Assembly: GCA_019550975.1 (NCBI GenBank)
Contig: SDWH01000022.1
Location: 1-61,244, forward strand
DNA length: 61,244 bases
Source of the DNA: Bacteroidales bacterium SW299
Lineage (GTDB): Bacteria > Bacteroidota > Bacteroidia > Bacteroidales > Bacteroidaceae
Direction: 5' to 3'
The notes under the pieces: model-generated
Seen by the model: only the letters and a program-made list of their open reading frames with translations
Told to the model about the DNA's origin: nothing
Database searches by the model: none
Program-made: the position numbers and the translations under genes
Part shown: in pieces, positions 25,757 to 35,320 of the stretch
Numbering within the stretch: the stretch's first letter is position 1
Layout: the number at the start of each line of letters is the position of its first letter

Positions 25757-27172
25757 ATGAAACTCAAGTACCTGGCAGCAGCATGTTTGGCTGCCGCCAT
25801 CTATAGCTGCGACGACACAACCACGGGAGTAGGTGACTTTCTAGCCAACACAGACGAAATAAACGCCTACTCAATGACGTTTGAAGCTACAACCAAAACA
25901 ATCAAATACACCGACATCAATCCGAACGGCATTTATTCGCGAACCAACAGTGCCTATCTGGGAAAGTTCACGGATGCGGATTTCGGAACGTTCAGCGCAG
26001 ACTTCATTACGCAAATCAACTGCCCGGAAGGATTTACGTTTCCTGAAACGATGCAGAGCATCCAAAGTGCTTCGCTGGGACTTTATTATGCAAGCTACTA
26101 CGGGGACTCGCTGGCCCCGATGCGTGTAAGAGTTGACTTGCTGGATACGCCCATCGACGATGACGGAAGCGACATGAGCCTGTATTACACGACATACGAT
26201 CCCACAAAGTACTATAACGAGGAAGCCGAGCCGCTGGCGGAAAAAGACTACACAGCATACGACGTTGCGGTAGGCGACTCGCTCAAATCAGAAACGGGAT
26301 ACAATACGGTTTCCATCAGTCTGCCTGAATCATTCAGCCAGGACATCCAGAAGAAATACGAAGAAAACAAGGACTATTTCAAGGATGCATACTCATTCAT
26401 ACACAATGTGCTCCCCGGATTTTACGTACATACCACACAGGGAGAAGGATCCATCCTTTACATTCAGGATATCTGGCTGCACCTGAACATCAAATATCTC
26501 ATCGAAAGTTCATCGGGCAGCGTCGACTCTACCGTCTATACGCAGATTCCGTTTGCCGCAACAAACGAGGTATATATGTCTACAAGGCTGGAGAACTCGG
26601 ACAACGCATTCGACAATCAAATGAGCGACAAGGAACATACGTATCTGAAAACTCCTGTCGGACTGCTGACGGAGGTTAAGCTCCCGCTGGAAGAAATGTA
26701 TGCGGAACTGGGAAAAGATACGCTGAACTCGGTGTCAATCTCTTTCACCAAGATGAAAGAGGTCAGCGACAACTCCAGCAAGAACCCTTACAAGATGGGA
26801 GTCCCCCAATATCTGCTGCTCCTGCGCAAGAGCGAGGTTAATGAGTTCTTTGAACAGAACAAGACTTACGACAGCCAGACTTCGTTCCTCGCTTCATACA
26901 GCAGCACGACCAACTCGTATACTTTCTCACAACTGAACCGCCTCATCAGCCAGATCTTCAGCGAAATGAGAACGCAGGAAGAGCCGGCTGAAGGATGGGA
27001 CGAGCACAATGCGCTTGTTCTCATTCCGGTAAAGACAGAAACGGACTCCCAAAGCAACATCATCGGACTCTCGCATGACCTGGAAGTTAACTCTGCCCGC
27101 CTGGTAGGAGGAGAAAACGGTGACAAACTGAAAATAGAAGTCATCTATACACGTCCGGCAATTTCGGAATAA
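25757..27172 (+). CDS. DUF4270 domain lipoprotein
   Basis: The 471-residue protein begins MKLKYLAAACLAAAIYSCDD. The lipobox cysteine is C18, and the following DD is compatible with Bacteroidetes lipoprotein sorting. The rest is a beta-rich DUF4270 region with no catalytic motif that I recognise. Function is unknown. It lies 13 bp after the glycogen synthase gene, in the same order as known for Bacteroides, and is followed by two hairpins. The open frame extends further 5' inside the upstream gene, but the lipoprotein signal fixes the start. Confidence 0.82.
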   Translation: MKLKYLAAACLAAAIYSCDDTTTGVGDFLANTDEINAYSMTFEATTKTIKYTDINPNGIYSRTNSAYLGKFTDADFGTFSADFITQINCPEGFTFPETMQSIQSASLGLYYASYYGDSLAPMRVRVDLLDTPIDDDGSDMSLYYTTYDPTKYYNEEAEPLAEKDYTAYDVAVGDSLKSETGYNTVSISLPESFSQDIQKKYEENKDYFKDAYSFIHNVLPGFYVHTTQGEGSILYIQDIWLHLNIKYLIESSSGSVDSTVYTQIPFAATNEVYMSTRLENSDNAFDNQMSDKEHTYLKTPVGLLTEVKLPLEEMYAELGKDTLNSVSISFTKMKEVSDNSSKNPYKMGVPQYLLLLRKSEVNEFFEQNKTYDSQTSFLASYSSTTNSYTFSQLNRLISQIFSEMRTQEEPAEGWDEHNALVLIPVKTETDSQSNIIGLSHDLEVNSARLVGGENGDKLKIEVIYTRPAISE

Positions 27173-27179
27173 ACAACAG

Positions 27180-27306
27180 AGGCGAATCCGTTTCCGGATC
27201 CGCCTGCACTTCCGCTCATTCAAGATATTCTGAACACAGGATCACGAGCCATAGAATATGCACTTACGCAGCCATTCGATGCACATCGTGATCCTGTGTT
27301 CTGTTT
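27180..27306 (+). terminator. Double hairpin terminator after the DUF4270 gene
   Basis: A first stem pairs 27180-27190 with 27195-27205 (one G-U). A second, perfect 14-bp stem pairs 27232-27245 with 27288-27301 and is followed directly by TGTTTTT. The second is the intrinsic terminator; the 42-base loop is unusually long. Confidence 0.7.
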
Positions 27307-27345
27307 TTCTGCCTTCTTAAATCATGCACAAAGCTCCGGAACCAA

Positions 27346-27386
27346 AAGAAATCCGAACCCACGCACTGCGTGAATCCGGATTTCTT
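27346..27386 (-). terminator. Terminator of the ammonium transport operon
   Basis: Arms aagaaatccg (27346-27355) and cggatttctt (27377-27386) enclose a second inner stem (cacgcactgcgtg). On the minus strand it is followed by TTTTGG. It lies 24 bases past the amt stop codon. Confidence 0.55.
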
Positions 27387-27409
27387 CCTGCGCCTTTCCT
27401 TTAAGTTTA

Positions 27410-28765
27410 TCAATGGTTGTAGGCCGACTCTCCATGTTCGTAAATGTCAAGTCCCTCCTCTTCTACACGCTTGTCTACACGAAGGCCGACTGTCGAGTCA
27501 ACAAGCTTAAACAAAATGTAAGTCACTACAGCACTGAACACAACCGATACCGCTGTAGCCAGAATCTGTACCCACAACTGATGCCAGTCGCCGTAAAGTG
27601 CTCCCTGCACTCCGTCGTCACCGGTAATAAAGCGGGTGGCAAACACACCGGTCAATATTGAGCCGACAATACCTCCGATCCCATGCACGCCAAAGGCATC
27701 GAGCGCATCATCATATTTGAATCTAGGCTTGATTACGGCTACCATGAAGAAACAGATGACAGGCGTGACAATACCTATGCAGAATGCACCAAGCAGACCG
27801 ACAGTTCCCGCCGCAGGAGTAATCGCGACAAGTCCGGCAACGGCACCGGTACACGCACCAATTGTGGTAGGCTTCTTGTTGCATATCCAGTCGACAACCA
27901 TCCATGTAATCGCCGCTACAGCAGTAGCTACATGAGTAACCAAAAATGCATTGGCAGCCAGTCCGTCGGCAGCCAGGCCGCTGCCCGCATTGAAGCCAAA
28001 CCATCCCAGCCACAGGAAAGAAGTGCCCATAAAGACAAAAGTCACATTGTGCGGAGTTATGGGATGGCCAATGCGATAATCCATACGCTTGCCCAGCATA
28101 ACAGCCATAACCAGCGCCGAAATTCCGGCATTGATATGCACCACTGTCCCTCCGGCAAAATCAATGGCACCCATCTGCTGCAGGAATCCTCCACCCCACA
28201 CCCAATGCGCCATAGGGAAATAAGCCAGAATCACCCACAACGTAATGAACAGAATATAACCTGAGAACTTGATGCGCTCGGCAAATGCACCCAATATCAA
28301 AGCCGGAGTGATGATGGCAAACATGCACTGGAACATCACGAACGTCAGTTCGGGAATGTTTCCGGCTGTCAGCGTATGTATCGAGATTCCGCTAAGAAAA
28401 GCCTTGTCAAAACCTCCTATCAGAAACGCCAGCGGATTGCCCGATTCGGAGAAACTGGTATCAAATGCCCAACTGTAGCCGAAAGCAATCCAAAGAATGC
28501 TGACCACCCCGACAATAAACAAGGTCTGCATGATTATGCTCAGCACATTCTTCTGACGGACCAGACCTCCGTAAAACAAGGCAATTCCTGGAATGCTCAT
28601 CAGCAGCACCAGCAAAGAAGAGGTCAGAATCCAGGCAGTATTACCGCTGTCGAGCACAGGCGCTTCTGTCTGGGCAGAAACCTCAGGAACAAGACAAAAC
28701 ATGAAAATAAGCATAAGAGCAGCCGCCTTTACCGCAGCAAAGGTCTTTCTAACATATCCAGCCAT
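27410..28765 (-). CDS. amt: Ammonium transporter (Amt family)
   Basis: Conducts ammonium across the inner membrane. The 451 residues comprise a cleavable signal-like N-terminus and about 11 membrane segments. The pore twin histidines are seen in GGTVVHINAGIS and FGVHGIGGIVGS. The cytoplasmic C-terminal tail (KRVEEEGLDIYEHGESAYNH) carries the EHGE motif through which PII proteins act. It is last in the operon porin-PII-amt. Confidence 0.96.
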   Translation of the reverse strand: MAGYVRKTFAAVKAAALMLIFMFCLVPEVSAQTEAPVLDSGNTAWILTSSLLVLLMSIPGIALFYGGLVRQKNVLSIIMQTLFIVGVVSILWIAFGYSWAFDTSFSESGNPLAFLIGGFDKAFLSGISIHTLTAGNIPELTFVMFQCMFAIITPALILGAFAERIKFSGYILFITLWVILAYFPMAHWVWGGGFLQQMGAIDFAGGTVVHINAGISALVMAVMLGKRMDYRIGHPITPHNVTFVFMGTSFLWLGWFGFNAGSGLAADGLAANAFLVTHVATAVAAITWMVVDWICNKKPTTIGACTGAVAGLVAITPAAGTVGLLGAFCIGIVTPVICFFMVAVIKPRFKYDDALDAFGVHGIGGIVGSILTGVFATRFITGDDGVQGALYGDWHQLWVQILATAVSVVFSAVVTYILFKLVDSTVGLRVDKRVEEEGLDIYEHGESAYNH

Positions 28766-28805
28766 AATGTAATCTCGTTTTAAAGTTATTGTATTCGTAT
28801 TGTAT

Positions 28806-29162
28806 TTATTTTTCTTGCTCTGCGTTGTAAAGAGCTATATCTCCCCTTTCCCCTGTGCGGATGCGTATCGCATCTTCAACAGGGATGACAAAAATTCTTC
28901 CGTCGCCTATTTCACCCGTTTGGGCAGCCTTCAATATGGCCTGGACTGTTTTTTCCACATTCTTTTCACGTACGACAATCGAAAGCAGAATGCGTTCTAT
29001 CGAACTGGTGTCATAGACAACGCCACGGTATATACGACCTTCACGGGTCTTGCCGACACCTCTCACATCATAATAAGAAAACCATTCAATGTCAGCTTCC
29101 AGCAGGGCAGCCTTCACATCGTCAAATCTGGTTCTTCTGATAATAGCTTCAATCTTTTTCAT
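28806..29162 (-). CDS. glnK: PII nitrogen regulatory protein (GlnB/GlnK family)
   Basis: Trimeric signal protein that reports the glutamine/2-oxoglutarate and ATP/ADP state and gates Amt. At 118 residues it has the T-loop VRGVGKTREGRIYRGVVY. The tyrosine corresponding to the uridylylated Y51 of E. coli is present as Y50, although modification in Bacteroidetes is uncertain. GDGRIFVIPVEDAIRIRTGERG is the conserved C-terminal nucleotide-binding stretch. Adjacent to amt, 40 bp upstream of it, which makes it GlnK-like. Confidence 0.95.
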   Translation of the reverse strand: MKKIEAIIRRTRFDDVKAALLEADIEWFSYYDVRGVGKTREGRIYRGVVYDTSSIERILLSIVVREKNVEKTVQAILKAAQTGEIGDGRIFVIPVEDAIRIRTGERGDIALYNAEQEK

Positions 29163-29256
29163 AAATGCTGTTGTATTTGTATTTTGTAATTATAGTTTTG
29201 CGCTAAGTTAATCCTGTATCTTTTTACCCTGAAACTAAACTTTTATCCTAGAAACC

Positions 29257-29988
29257 TTAAAAACTCAAACCGGCCACAAAATGCGCCCCTTCCGTCGCCG
29301 GATTCCAGACAAGCTGGGCGAAAACAGGAAGAGTCCACGAAGGAGTGATCTGCAATTCTTTTTCAACGGTTATGCCAACCTCGCAAACAGCAAAACCGTT
29401 TACCATGGCTTTTGAATATTCCGAGTTGCCACCGCCCGCATAAAAATCATTCTCCCACGGAGTAGCGCCAACAGTTGCCACCCAGTTCAGTCCGCCCAAC
29501 TTGAAAGGCGCCGAAACCGACATATAAGAAGCATAGGCTTTCTTGCCGTCAGACTTATAGCCAACATTGCCCGCAAAGTTCGTATACCAGTTAAATGCAA
29601 GCAAACCGAAATCATACCCTACCTGAGCTTCGAACGTATGGTTGGTATTATGACTCCCGTAATGGAAATAACCGGGTCCGCCATTAAACCAATAATCCGT
29701 CACAGAAACGCTGAATCCGCCCGCTTCGTATCCCAAAGTCAAATCCAGTTCTTTCGTATCCGTTTTCTCAAAACCAACAGATCCCCAGGCAGACAGCGAG
29801 AGGCCTTTATAGCCAATAGCCAAGGAAGGCTGTACGCTTATATTGCCCAAATCCTGCCCGCGCCAGATGTAATTGCTCACCAGATCAAAGCCGACTTCTG
29901 CCTCAACCTTATCCTGCGCCAAAACAACTCCGGGAAATGCCGTTGCTATCGCCAACGGCAAGATACCTTTTTGAAACAATCCTTTCAT
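29257..29988 (-). CDS. TorF-family putative outer-membrane porin of the ammonium operon
   Basis: The 243 residues carry a signal peptide ending VVLAQ and then repeated amphipathic strands. The NYIWRGQDLGNISVQPSL segment is typical of TorF-like porins, and the protein ends with aromatic F (VAGLSF), as barrels do. It is first gene before the PII and amt genes. An outer-membrane entry route linked to nitrogen uptake is the likely role, inferred from context; channel specificity is unknown. Confidence 0.68.
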   Translation of the reverse strand: MKGLFQKGILPLAIATAFPGVVLAQDKVEAEVGFDLVSNYIWRGQDLGNISVQPSLAIGYKGLSLSAWGSVGFEKTDTKELDLTLGYEAGGFSVSVTDYWFNGGPGYFHYGSHNTNHTFEAQVGYDFGLLAFNWYTNFAGNVGYKSDGKKAYASYMSVSAPFKLGGLNWVATVGATPWENDFYAGGGNSEYSKAMVNGFAVCEVGITVEKELQITPSWTLPVFAQLVWNPATEGAHFVAGLSF

Positions 29989-29994
29989 CTTTTT

Positions 29995-30405
29995 TCATTT
30001 AGTTTGTTTATAAATCACCAAAGCATATCCGGATAATCATCTCCAACAATCTGAAAGCAAAATTATCACATTTTATATATGCGCCCTGCCATAATTGCCT
30101 TTTTTTGGTAAAAAAGCGAAGCCTTCTTTCATATTAAAACAATAAATACAGCCAATATTACAAATCAACGCAAAAACAGCTGCATAAGATTCAATACGAA
30201 AGAACAAGAAACAATACAAAATAACACGATAACGCATATTTAAGTATCAAATAAACACAATATTCACAAAAACACAAGACAAATGAAATCAGATAAACAA
30301 AATCACAATCATTAAAGAAAGGCAATAAAAAAGGCTCCTTGCCTGTTTTCCCATACAGGGATAAGCAAGGAGCCCTTCACTTAATATGAATCTAAAGAAG
30401 GAATT
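29995..30405. other. AT-rich intergenic region before the ammonium operon
   Basis: About 400 bp without a gene. It holds a -7 box TAATTTTG on the minus strand (complement at 30058-30065) that could start the porin-PII-amt transcript with a leader of about 60 bases, and the terminator of the glycogen operon at its right end. The A-rich stretch 30120-30330 shows no clear structure. Confidence 0.4.
30333..30374 (-). terminator. Terminator of the glycogen operon
   Basis: Perfect 10-bp arms ggctccttgc (30333-30342) and gcaaggagcc (30365-30374). On the minus strand it is followed by TTTTTTATT. It lies 31 bases past the GH57 stop codon. Confidence 0.8.
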
Positions 30406-31773
30406 CTATTCTTCTTTCTTTGCAGTCTTGGCAGCAGTCTTTCTTGCAGGAGCTTTCTTAGCAGCAGGCTTTTCTTTCACCTCTTTCTTCAACTCCTCTT
30501 GAAGTTTTTTCACCTCATCAGTCAACTGAACCAGTTCCTGCTCCTGATTATGGATTGTTGTCAGCAAAGAGTTCAACTCTTCATCTTCCATATCAACCGG
30601 ATACAAAGCATTCACACGCCCGATAAAGTCGCCGAGAATATTCATATAGTTCGTGAAAGCATCATACGGAGAATCATAAATGCCGCGGTTAAAGCCAACT
30701 TCCATATTCTTGGTTGTCATGAAACGGAAATTATTGCTTGCCTGCAAATAATCCCAGTCCTGCTTAATGCGGCGGTCGGAGCAGAGATAAACACGCTCAG
30801 CCACACTGTACAGCTTGTTGAAGGCTTCACGCTGCATCACGTTACCCAGCCACGGGCTGATATCACGTTCTTCATCAGTCCATGACATCGGATAAGGAAC
30901 ATCCACCATATCCACAGACTTCAGCTTGGTTACGATCTCTGTCGGAGTAGAGAAAGTAATGCCTTTCTGCTTTGCGCAAGCCGGAAGTGCCTTCAGGAAC
31001 TCCAGAATGTTGGAAGACAGCGGCTGATAAATACCCAAAGCCGAAAGTTCCATAAAGATATTGATAACCTGTTCGTTCTCCGGCAAAGAAGCAATCCAGT
31101 CAATATACTTGTCAGCAAACAGCGGATATTCGCTCCACTCCGTATTTGAAAAACGCAGGCTGATATCATCCGAAAGCTTGAAATCGCGCAACAAAAGCTT
31201 CAGATTCGGATTCTCAGCGCAATGATACAGATAATGCGGACTCTTCCAGCCAAGGACATGCTTTGCGCCTTCTGCCAGCATGCCTTTGAATCCCATTCCA
31301 GCAACAATGCCACCGATTTCATTATCATAAAGCAGACTTGAGTTGCGGAAAACTTTCGGATCCTGCCCAAAATAGTCTTTCACCTTCTGGCGCATGCGGT
31401 TCACTTCTTCACGGAAGCAGTCTTCGTTCTTCAAAGAAGACAAGCCATGAGAATAAGGTTCACACAAAAATTCGCAGCATCCCGTATCGTTCAGTTCATG
31501 AAGCAGCTCGATTACAGCAGGAGCATGAATTTCCAGCTGTTCCAGAGCCACGCCCGAAATGGAAAGAGCCACCTTAAAAGCTCCTTCATTGGCCTTGGCC
31601 ATTTCAATCAGCGTTTTCAATGCCGGAATATAAGAACGTTCGGCAACGTCGTTCATCCCTTGCTCATTCGCATAATCATCATAATAATAATGATCTGTGC
31701 CGATTTCAAAGAAACGGTAACGTTTCAGATGAATGATTTGGTGTATTTCAAAGTAAAGACAGATTGTTTTCAT
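30406..31773 (-). CDS. GH57 family alpha-glucan hydrolase
   Basis: The 455 residues begin with the GH57 N-terminal motif MKTICLYFEIHQ and contain the family stretch CEFLCEPYSHGLSSL. The family acts on alpha-glucans (amylase, branching or 4-alpha-glucanotransferase). The C-terminus departs from the catalytic fold: a coiled coil (about 400-430) followed by a Lys/Ala/Pro-rich basic tail (AAKKAPARKTAAKTAKKEE) resembling histone-like tails. The tail may bind polyanions or glycogen particles; that is speculation. There is no signal peptide, so it is cytoplasmic. It is last in the three-gene glycogen operon. Confidence 0.85.
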   Translation of the reverse strand: MKTICLYFEIHQIIHLKRYRFFEIGTDHYYYDDYANEQGMNDVAERSYIPALKTLIEMAKANEGAFKVALSISGVALEQLEIHAPAVIELLHELNDTGCCEFLCEPYSHGLSSLKNEDCFREEVNRMRQKVKDYFGQDPKVFRNSSLLYDNEIGGIVAGMGFKGMLAEGAKHVLGWKSPHYLYHCAENPNLKLLLRDFKLSDDISLRFSNTEWSEYPLFADKYIDWIASLPENEQVINIFMELSALGIYQPLSSNILEFLKALPACAKQKGITFSTPTEIVTKLKSVDMVDVPYPMSWTDEERDISPWLGNVMQREAFNKLYSVAERVYLCSDRRIKQDWDYLQASNNFRFMTTKNMEVGFNRGIYDSPYDAFTNYMNILGDFIGRVNALYPVDMEDEELNSLLTTIHNQEQELVQLTDEVKKLQEELKKEVKEKPAAKKAPARKTAAKTAKKEE

Positions 31774-31791
31774 ACTGATTCAGTTTGTTTG

Positions 31792-33063
31792 TTATTTTCC
31801 ATAATTGTTTAAGACCTGTTCGTAAAGATTGCGGATTCTGACTCCCACTTTCTCCCATACGATACCATCGACTTCTTTCTTGCCTTCGTCACGCAGATAC
31901 TCATACAAAGACTCGTTGGTACAGATTGAATGAATGGCATCAGCCATCGCATGTATATCCCAATAATCAGTCTTGATACATTTAGTAAGAATTTCAGCAC
32001 AACCCGACTGTTTGGAAATGATTGTCGGCACGCTGCACTGCATGGCTTCAAGCGGCGAGATGCCAAAAGGTTCGGAAACAGACGGCATAATATACACATC
32101 GCTTGCTTTCAGCACTTCGTACACCTGCTTTCCTTTCATGAATCCGGGGAAATGAAAACGGTCTGCTATGCCCCGTTCTGCGACCAGACGGATCATCGCA
32201 TTCATCATATCACCGCTTCCTGCCATCACAAAACGCACGTGGCGAGCGCGTTTCAACACCATAGAAGCAGCCTCCACAAAGTACTCAGGTCCTTTCTGCA
32301 TGGTTATGCGCCCCAGGAAAGTAACAAGCTTTTCGTTCGGATTCTTTTTGGGAACAATTTCCTGAATCTCCTTAGACAACGGCGACACGGCATTGTGCAC
32401 GGTAAACACCTTGCGCGGATCCTGATAATATTTGTTGATTACAGTCTGGCGCGTAAGCTCACTTACACACATGATGCAGTCAGCATGGTCCATCCCGTTC
32501 TTCTCTATAGAGTAGACTGTCGGATTCACATTGCCGCGGCTGCGGTCAAAGTCTGTTGCATGCACATGAATCACCAAAGGTTTCCCCGACACCTGCTTTG
32601 CGTGGATGCCGGCCGGATAAGTAAGCCAGTCATGCGAATGAATGATGTCAAAGCTCTGCTGGCGGGCAACGACTCCTGCTACAATCGAATAGTTGTTGAT
32701 CTCTTCATGCAGGTTGTCCGGATATCTTCCCGAAAATTCCAGACAGCCCAGATCGTTTGTATGCATATAGTTGAAATCAGCATAGATATGGTCACGCAAA
32801 TCGTAGTAGAGCTGCGGATCCATGTAGCCGCCTATACGGCTTTTCACATAATCCCACTGCACGTCCCTCCATACGATAGGCACACTGTTCATGCCGATAA
32901 TTTTCAAAAAACTCTGGTCTTCGTCACCCCACGGCTTCGGAATGCAGAAAGTGATCTCCATGTCCGACTGCTGCGCCAGTCCATGAGTAAGGCCATAACT
33001 TGCGGTACCTAAACCTCCCAAGATATGAGGAGGAAATTCCCATCCAAACATTAAAACTTTCAT
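31792..33063 (-). CDS. GT4-family glycosyltransferase (glycogen synthase-like)
   Basis: The 423 residues have a full GT-B fold: an N-terminal MFGWEFPPHILGGLGTASYG, the mid motif IIHSHDWLTYPAG and a C-terminal MPSVSEPFGISPLEAMQ nucleotide-sugar motif. It lies in an operon with the debranching enzyme and GH57 protein (16 and 18 bp gaps), suggesting it elongates glycogen from ADP- or UDP-glucose. Donor specificity cannot be read from sequence. Confidence 0.85.
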   Translation of the reverse strand: MKVLMFGWEFPPHILGGLGTASYGLTHGLAQQSDMEITFCIPKPWGDEDQSFLKIIGMNSVPIVWRDVQWDYVKSRIGGYMDPQLYYDLRDHIYADFNYMHTNDLGCLEFSGRYPDNLHEEINNYSIVAGVVARQQSFDIIHSHDWLTYPAGIHAKQVSGKPLVIHVHATDFDRSRGNVNPTVYSIEKNGMDHADCIMCVSELTRQTVINKYYQDPRKVFTVHNAVSPLSKEIQEIVPKKNPNEKLVTFLGRITMQKGPEYFVEAASMVLKRARHVRFVMAGSGDMMNAMIRLVAERGIADRFHFPGFMKGKQVYEVLKASDVYIMPSVSEPFGISPLEAMQCSVPTIISKQSGCAEILTKCIKTDYWDIHAMADAIHSICTNESLYEYLRDEGKKEVDGIVWEKVGVRIRNLYEQVLNNYGK

Positions 33064-33079
33064 ATAGCTTCCTCCTTCC

Positions 33080-35017
33080 TTATTGATTATTGTATCTGTC
33101 GAGTAAATTCAATGTCCGCAGAATCTCTGCCACATTCATGGCAAACGAAACAGCGCCTCGTCCCTGGAAAGGCGGGTTACCGTCAAACAATTCCGGAATA
33201 GAACTGATGCAATGGCATGTCATCTGGTCTTCATAGCTGATCATCTGGCGTTCGACGAACGACACCGCACTCCGTTTGTAAATGCGCAGATAAGCTTCCA
33301 GATAGAATCCCTCAAGCCACGGCCATGCAGTTCCCTGATGGTAAGCATAGTCACGCTGGATCTGCGGGCCCACATAGTTCGGATTATAGCCTCCGCTCTT
33401 CGGACTTAACGAACGGATGCCCTTCGGAGTCAGAAGTTCTTTCGTCACGATATCGACAATGCCCTTCTTCTGTTTTGCATCCAACGGAGAGTAATCCAGC
33501 GCAGCGGCAAAGATCATATTCGGACGGACACTCCAGTCCATCATGTTTCCGTCTACATAATCAAGCAGATAGCCATACTCGTTCAAGAACGTTTCAACGA
33601 AAGAAGGAGCAGTCTTTTCATAGATGCCCTGCAAGCCGGCAGCGAAGTCCTGGTCATCCGCCAGCAGGTCAGCCGCAAAACGAAGCGCATTATACCAAAG
33701 CGAGTTGAACTCAACGATATAGCCTGTACGCGGCACAACCGGCCTGCCGTTTGCTGTCGAGTTCATCCACGTAATCGCTTTTTCACGCCCGTTTGAATAA
33801 ACCAGTCCGTTGGCATGAACCTCCAGATTAGGATGTTTTCCGGAAACAAGATAATTCATTACATCCTTTATCAGTTGTCCATACTTGTTTTTTGCCGCCT
33901 CCTTTGATGTAAATTTAGCATACTGCTGAACTGTCCACATCATCCACAACAGCACATCCGGATGTTCGATTTCCGTCATCTTCAATGCTGAGTCTTCCCC
34001 GTTAATGAATGCATAGACACATTTGACAGCCGTATCCATTATTTTCTCAAATTTCTCAACTTCCCCTATTGAGAGTGTCAGTCCCGGAAGAGATACGAAC
34101 TCGTCGCGGGCGCGGCACTTGAACCACGGATAACCGGCAAGCAGATAGGACTCCTCGCCCTGCTTGTTCAAGAATTGATGAGCCGAGTTTATCAGGCAGT
34201 TCTTAAAGTTGTCGCGAGGTGTTCTCCTTTCAGCTTCCTTGGCAAACAATTCGTTAAGCGATTCCGTATCAATGGAAGATATGCCCCCGGAAAAAGTGAT
34301 GCACTCCCCTTTTTTGATGCTCATTTCAAAATACCCGGGCACATAAAGATCTTCATTGAAGTCATAGCCTCTCTCCTGCTCCTTCGGATACTCGATGCCG
34401 CGATACCAGTCCGGCTCAAAATGGAAAGTGACATTCTTGCTGAACTGCATGTAAAGTTCCGGATAGCCCGGATACATGCATGTCTTTATTCCATTGTCCA
34501 CCTCATCGTAATGGCGGTTGGCCTGCGAATTCTCATGCGTATACTGACGCACGCTTCTGAAAGCCAAATAAGGACGCAGACGAAGGATCGTATCCGAATG
34601 CGCATCAACCAGCGTATAGCGGATCAAGATACGGTTTTCATGATGAACAAATACTTTTTCTTTCTTCAGCACAACCCCTCCCACACGATAAATGGTTGTG
34701 GGAACTTTCTCACAGTCGAATTCTCTAATGTATTTGTGACCACGAGGACTGAATGTACCGCCGCCGTACTTATGGATGCCCAGATTAAATTCAGCACCAT
34801 GCTGTATCACAGTTTCATCCAACGAAGACAGCAACACATGATTTTCATCATCCAGTTCCGGAACCGGAATGACAAGCAAACCATGATATTTGCGCGTATT
34901 GCAGTCTACAATCGTAGAACAGTGATAAGCTCCAGAGCGATTGGTTCGGAGAATCTCCCTCGTCAAAGATTCCTCCAGATTTGTCATAAGAGTTTTATCA
35001 AAACGTAAATAACTCAT
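33080..35017 (-). CDS. Glycogen debranching enzyme (amylo-alpha-1,6-glucosidase)
   Basis: Removes alpha-1,6 branches of glycogen. The 645 residues have an N-terminal beta-sandwich domain (about 20-260, with the conserved TNRSGAYHCSTIVDCNTRK followed by YHGLLV) and a C-terminal (alpha/alpha)6 barrel with WFKCRARDEFVSLPGL and YHQGTAWPWLEGFYLEAYL. No separate 4-alpha-glucanotransferase domain is seen. It is first gene of the operon and has a good promoter 66-95 bases upstream. Confidence 0.9.
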   Translation of the reverse strand: MSYLRFDKTLMTNLEESLTREILRTNRSGAYHCSTIVDCNTRKYHGLLVIPVPELDDENHVLLSSLDETVIQHGAEFNLGIHKYGGGTFSPRGHKYIREFDCEKVPTTIYRVGGVVLKKEKVFVHHENRILIRYTLVDAHSDTILRLRPYLAFRSVRQYTHENSQANRHYDEVDNGIKTCMYPGYPELYMQFSKNVTFHFEPDWYRGIEYPKEQERGYDFNEDLYVPGYFEMSIKKGECITFSGGISSIDTESLNELFAKEAERRTPRDNFKNCLINSAHQFLNKQGEESYLLAGYPWFKCRARDEFVSLPGLTLSIGEVEKFEKIMDTAVKCVYAFINGEDSALKMTEIEHPDVLLWMMWTVQQYAKFTSKEAAKNKYGQLIKDVMNYLVSGKHPNLEVHANGLVYSNGREKAITWMNSTANGRPVVPRTGYIVEFNSLWYNALRFAADLLADDQDFAAGLQGIYEKTAPSFVETFLNEYGYLLDYVDGNMMDWSVRPNMIFAAALDYSPLDAKQKKGIVDIVTKELLTPKGIRSLSPKSGGYNPNYVGPQIQRDYAYHQGTAWPWLEGFYLEAYLRIYKRSAVSFVERQMISYEDQMTCHCISSIPELFDGNPPFQGRGAVSFAMNVAEILRTLNLLDRYNNQ

Positions 35018-35082
35018 AGCTGTATATTAAGGTTATAAATTAATAATCCCATGCAAAATAAGTTTTTCACTTTATTTCACCC

Positions 35083-35112
35083 CAAAATTAGCAATTAAAT
35101 GTAAACATCAAA
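35083..35112 (-). promoter_or_regulatory. Promoter of the glycogen operon
   Basis: On the minus strand TTTG (complement 35109-35112), an 18-base spacer and TAATTTTG (complement 35083-35090) match the Bacteroidetes consensus. The expected leader is about 60 bases. Confidence 0.65.
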
Positions 35113-35255
35113 ACCAAATTGCATTTTTTTTCTCATGCAACTGACGTTTTAGTTTAAAAAGACACAAACGAACAACAAATTCATGCTACACAACACATTT
35201 ATAGGCACTTCCAATGCCTTATCACGAACACAACCAAACAAAAAGACATACAAAA

Positions 35256-35297
35256 GGCGGCACAAGCATACAGAATCATCCGCAGTCTTGTGCCGCC
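35256..35297 (-). terminator. Terminator of serS
   Basis: Perfect 11-bp arms ggcggcacaag (35256-35266) and cttgtgccgcc (35287-35297). On the minus strand it is followed by TTTTGTATGTCTTTTTG. It lies 24 bases past the serS stop codon. Confidence 0.8.
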
Positions 35298-35320
35298 CAG
35301 GCAAACTCTATGAAGAAATA

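Larger units (their letters stand above)
35018..35320. other. Intergenic region between the glycogen operon and serS
   Basis: About 300 bp without a gene. It contains the promoter of the glycogen operon (35083-35112) and the serS terminator (35256-35297). The stretch between them is AT-rich and otherwise unremarkable. Confidence 0.5.
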
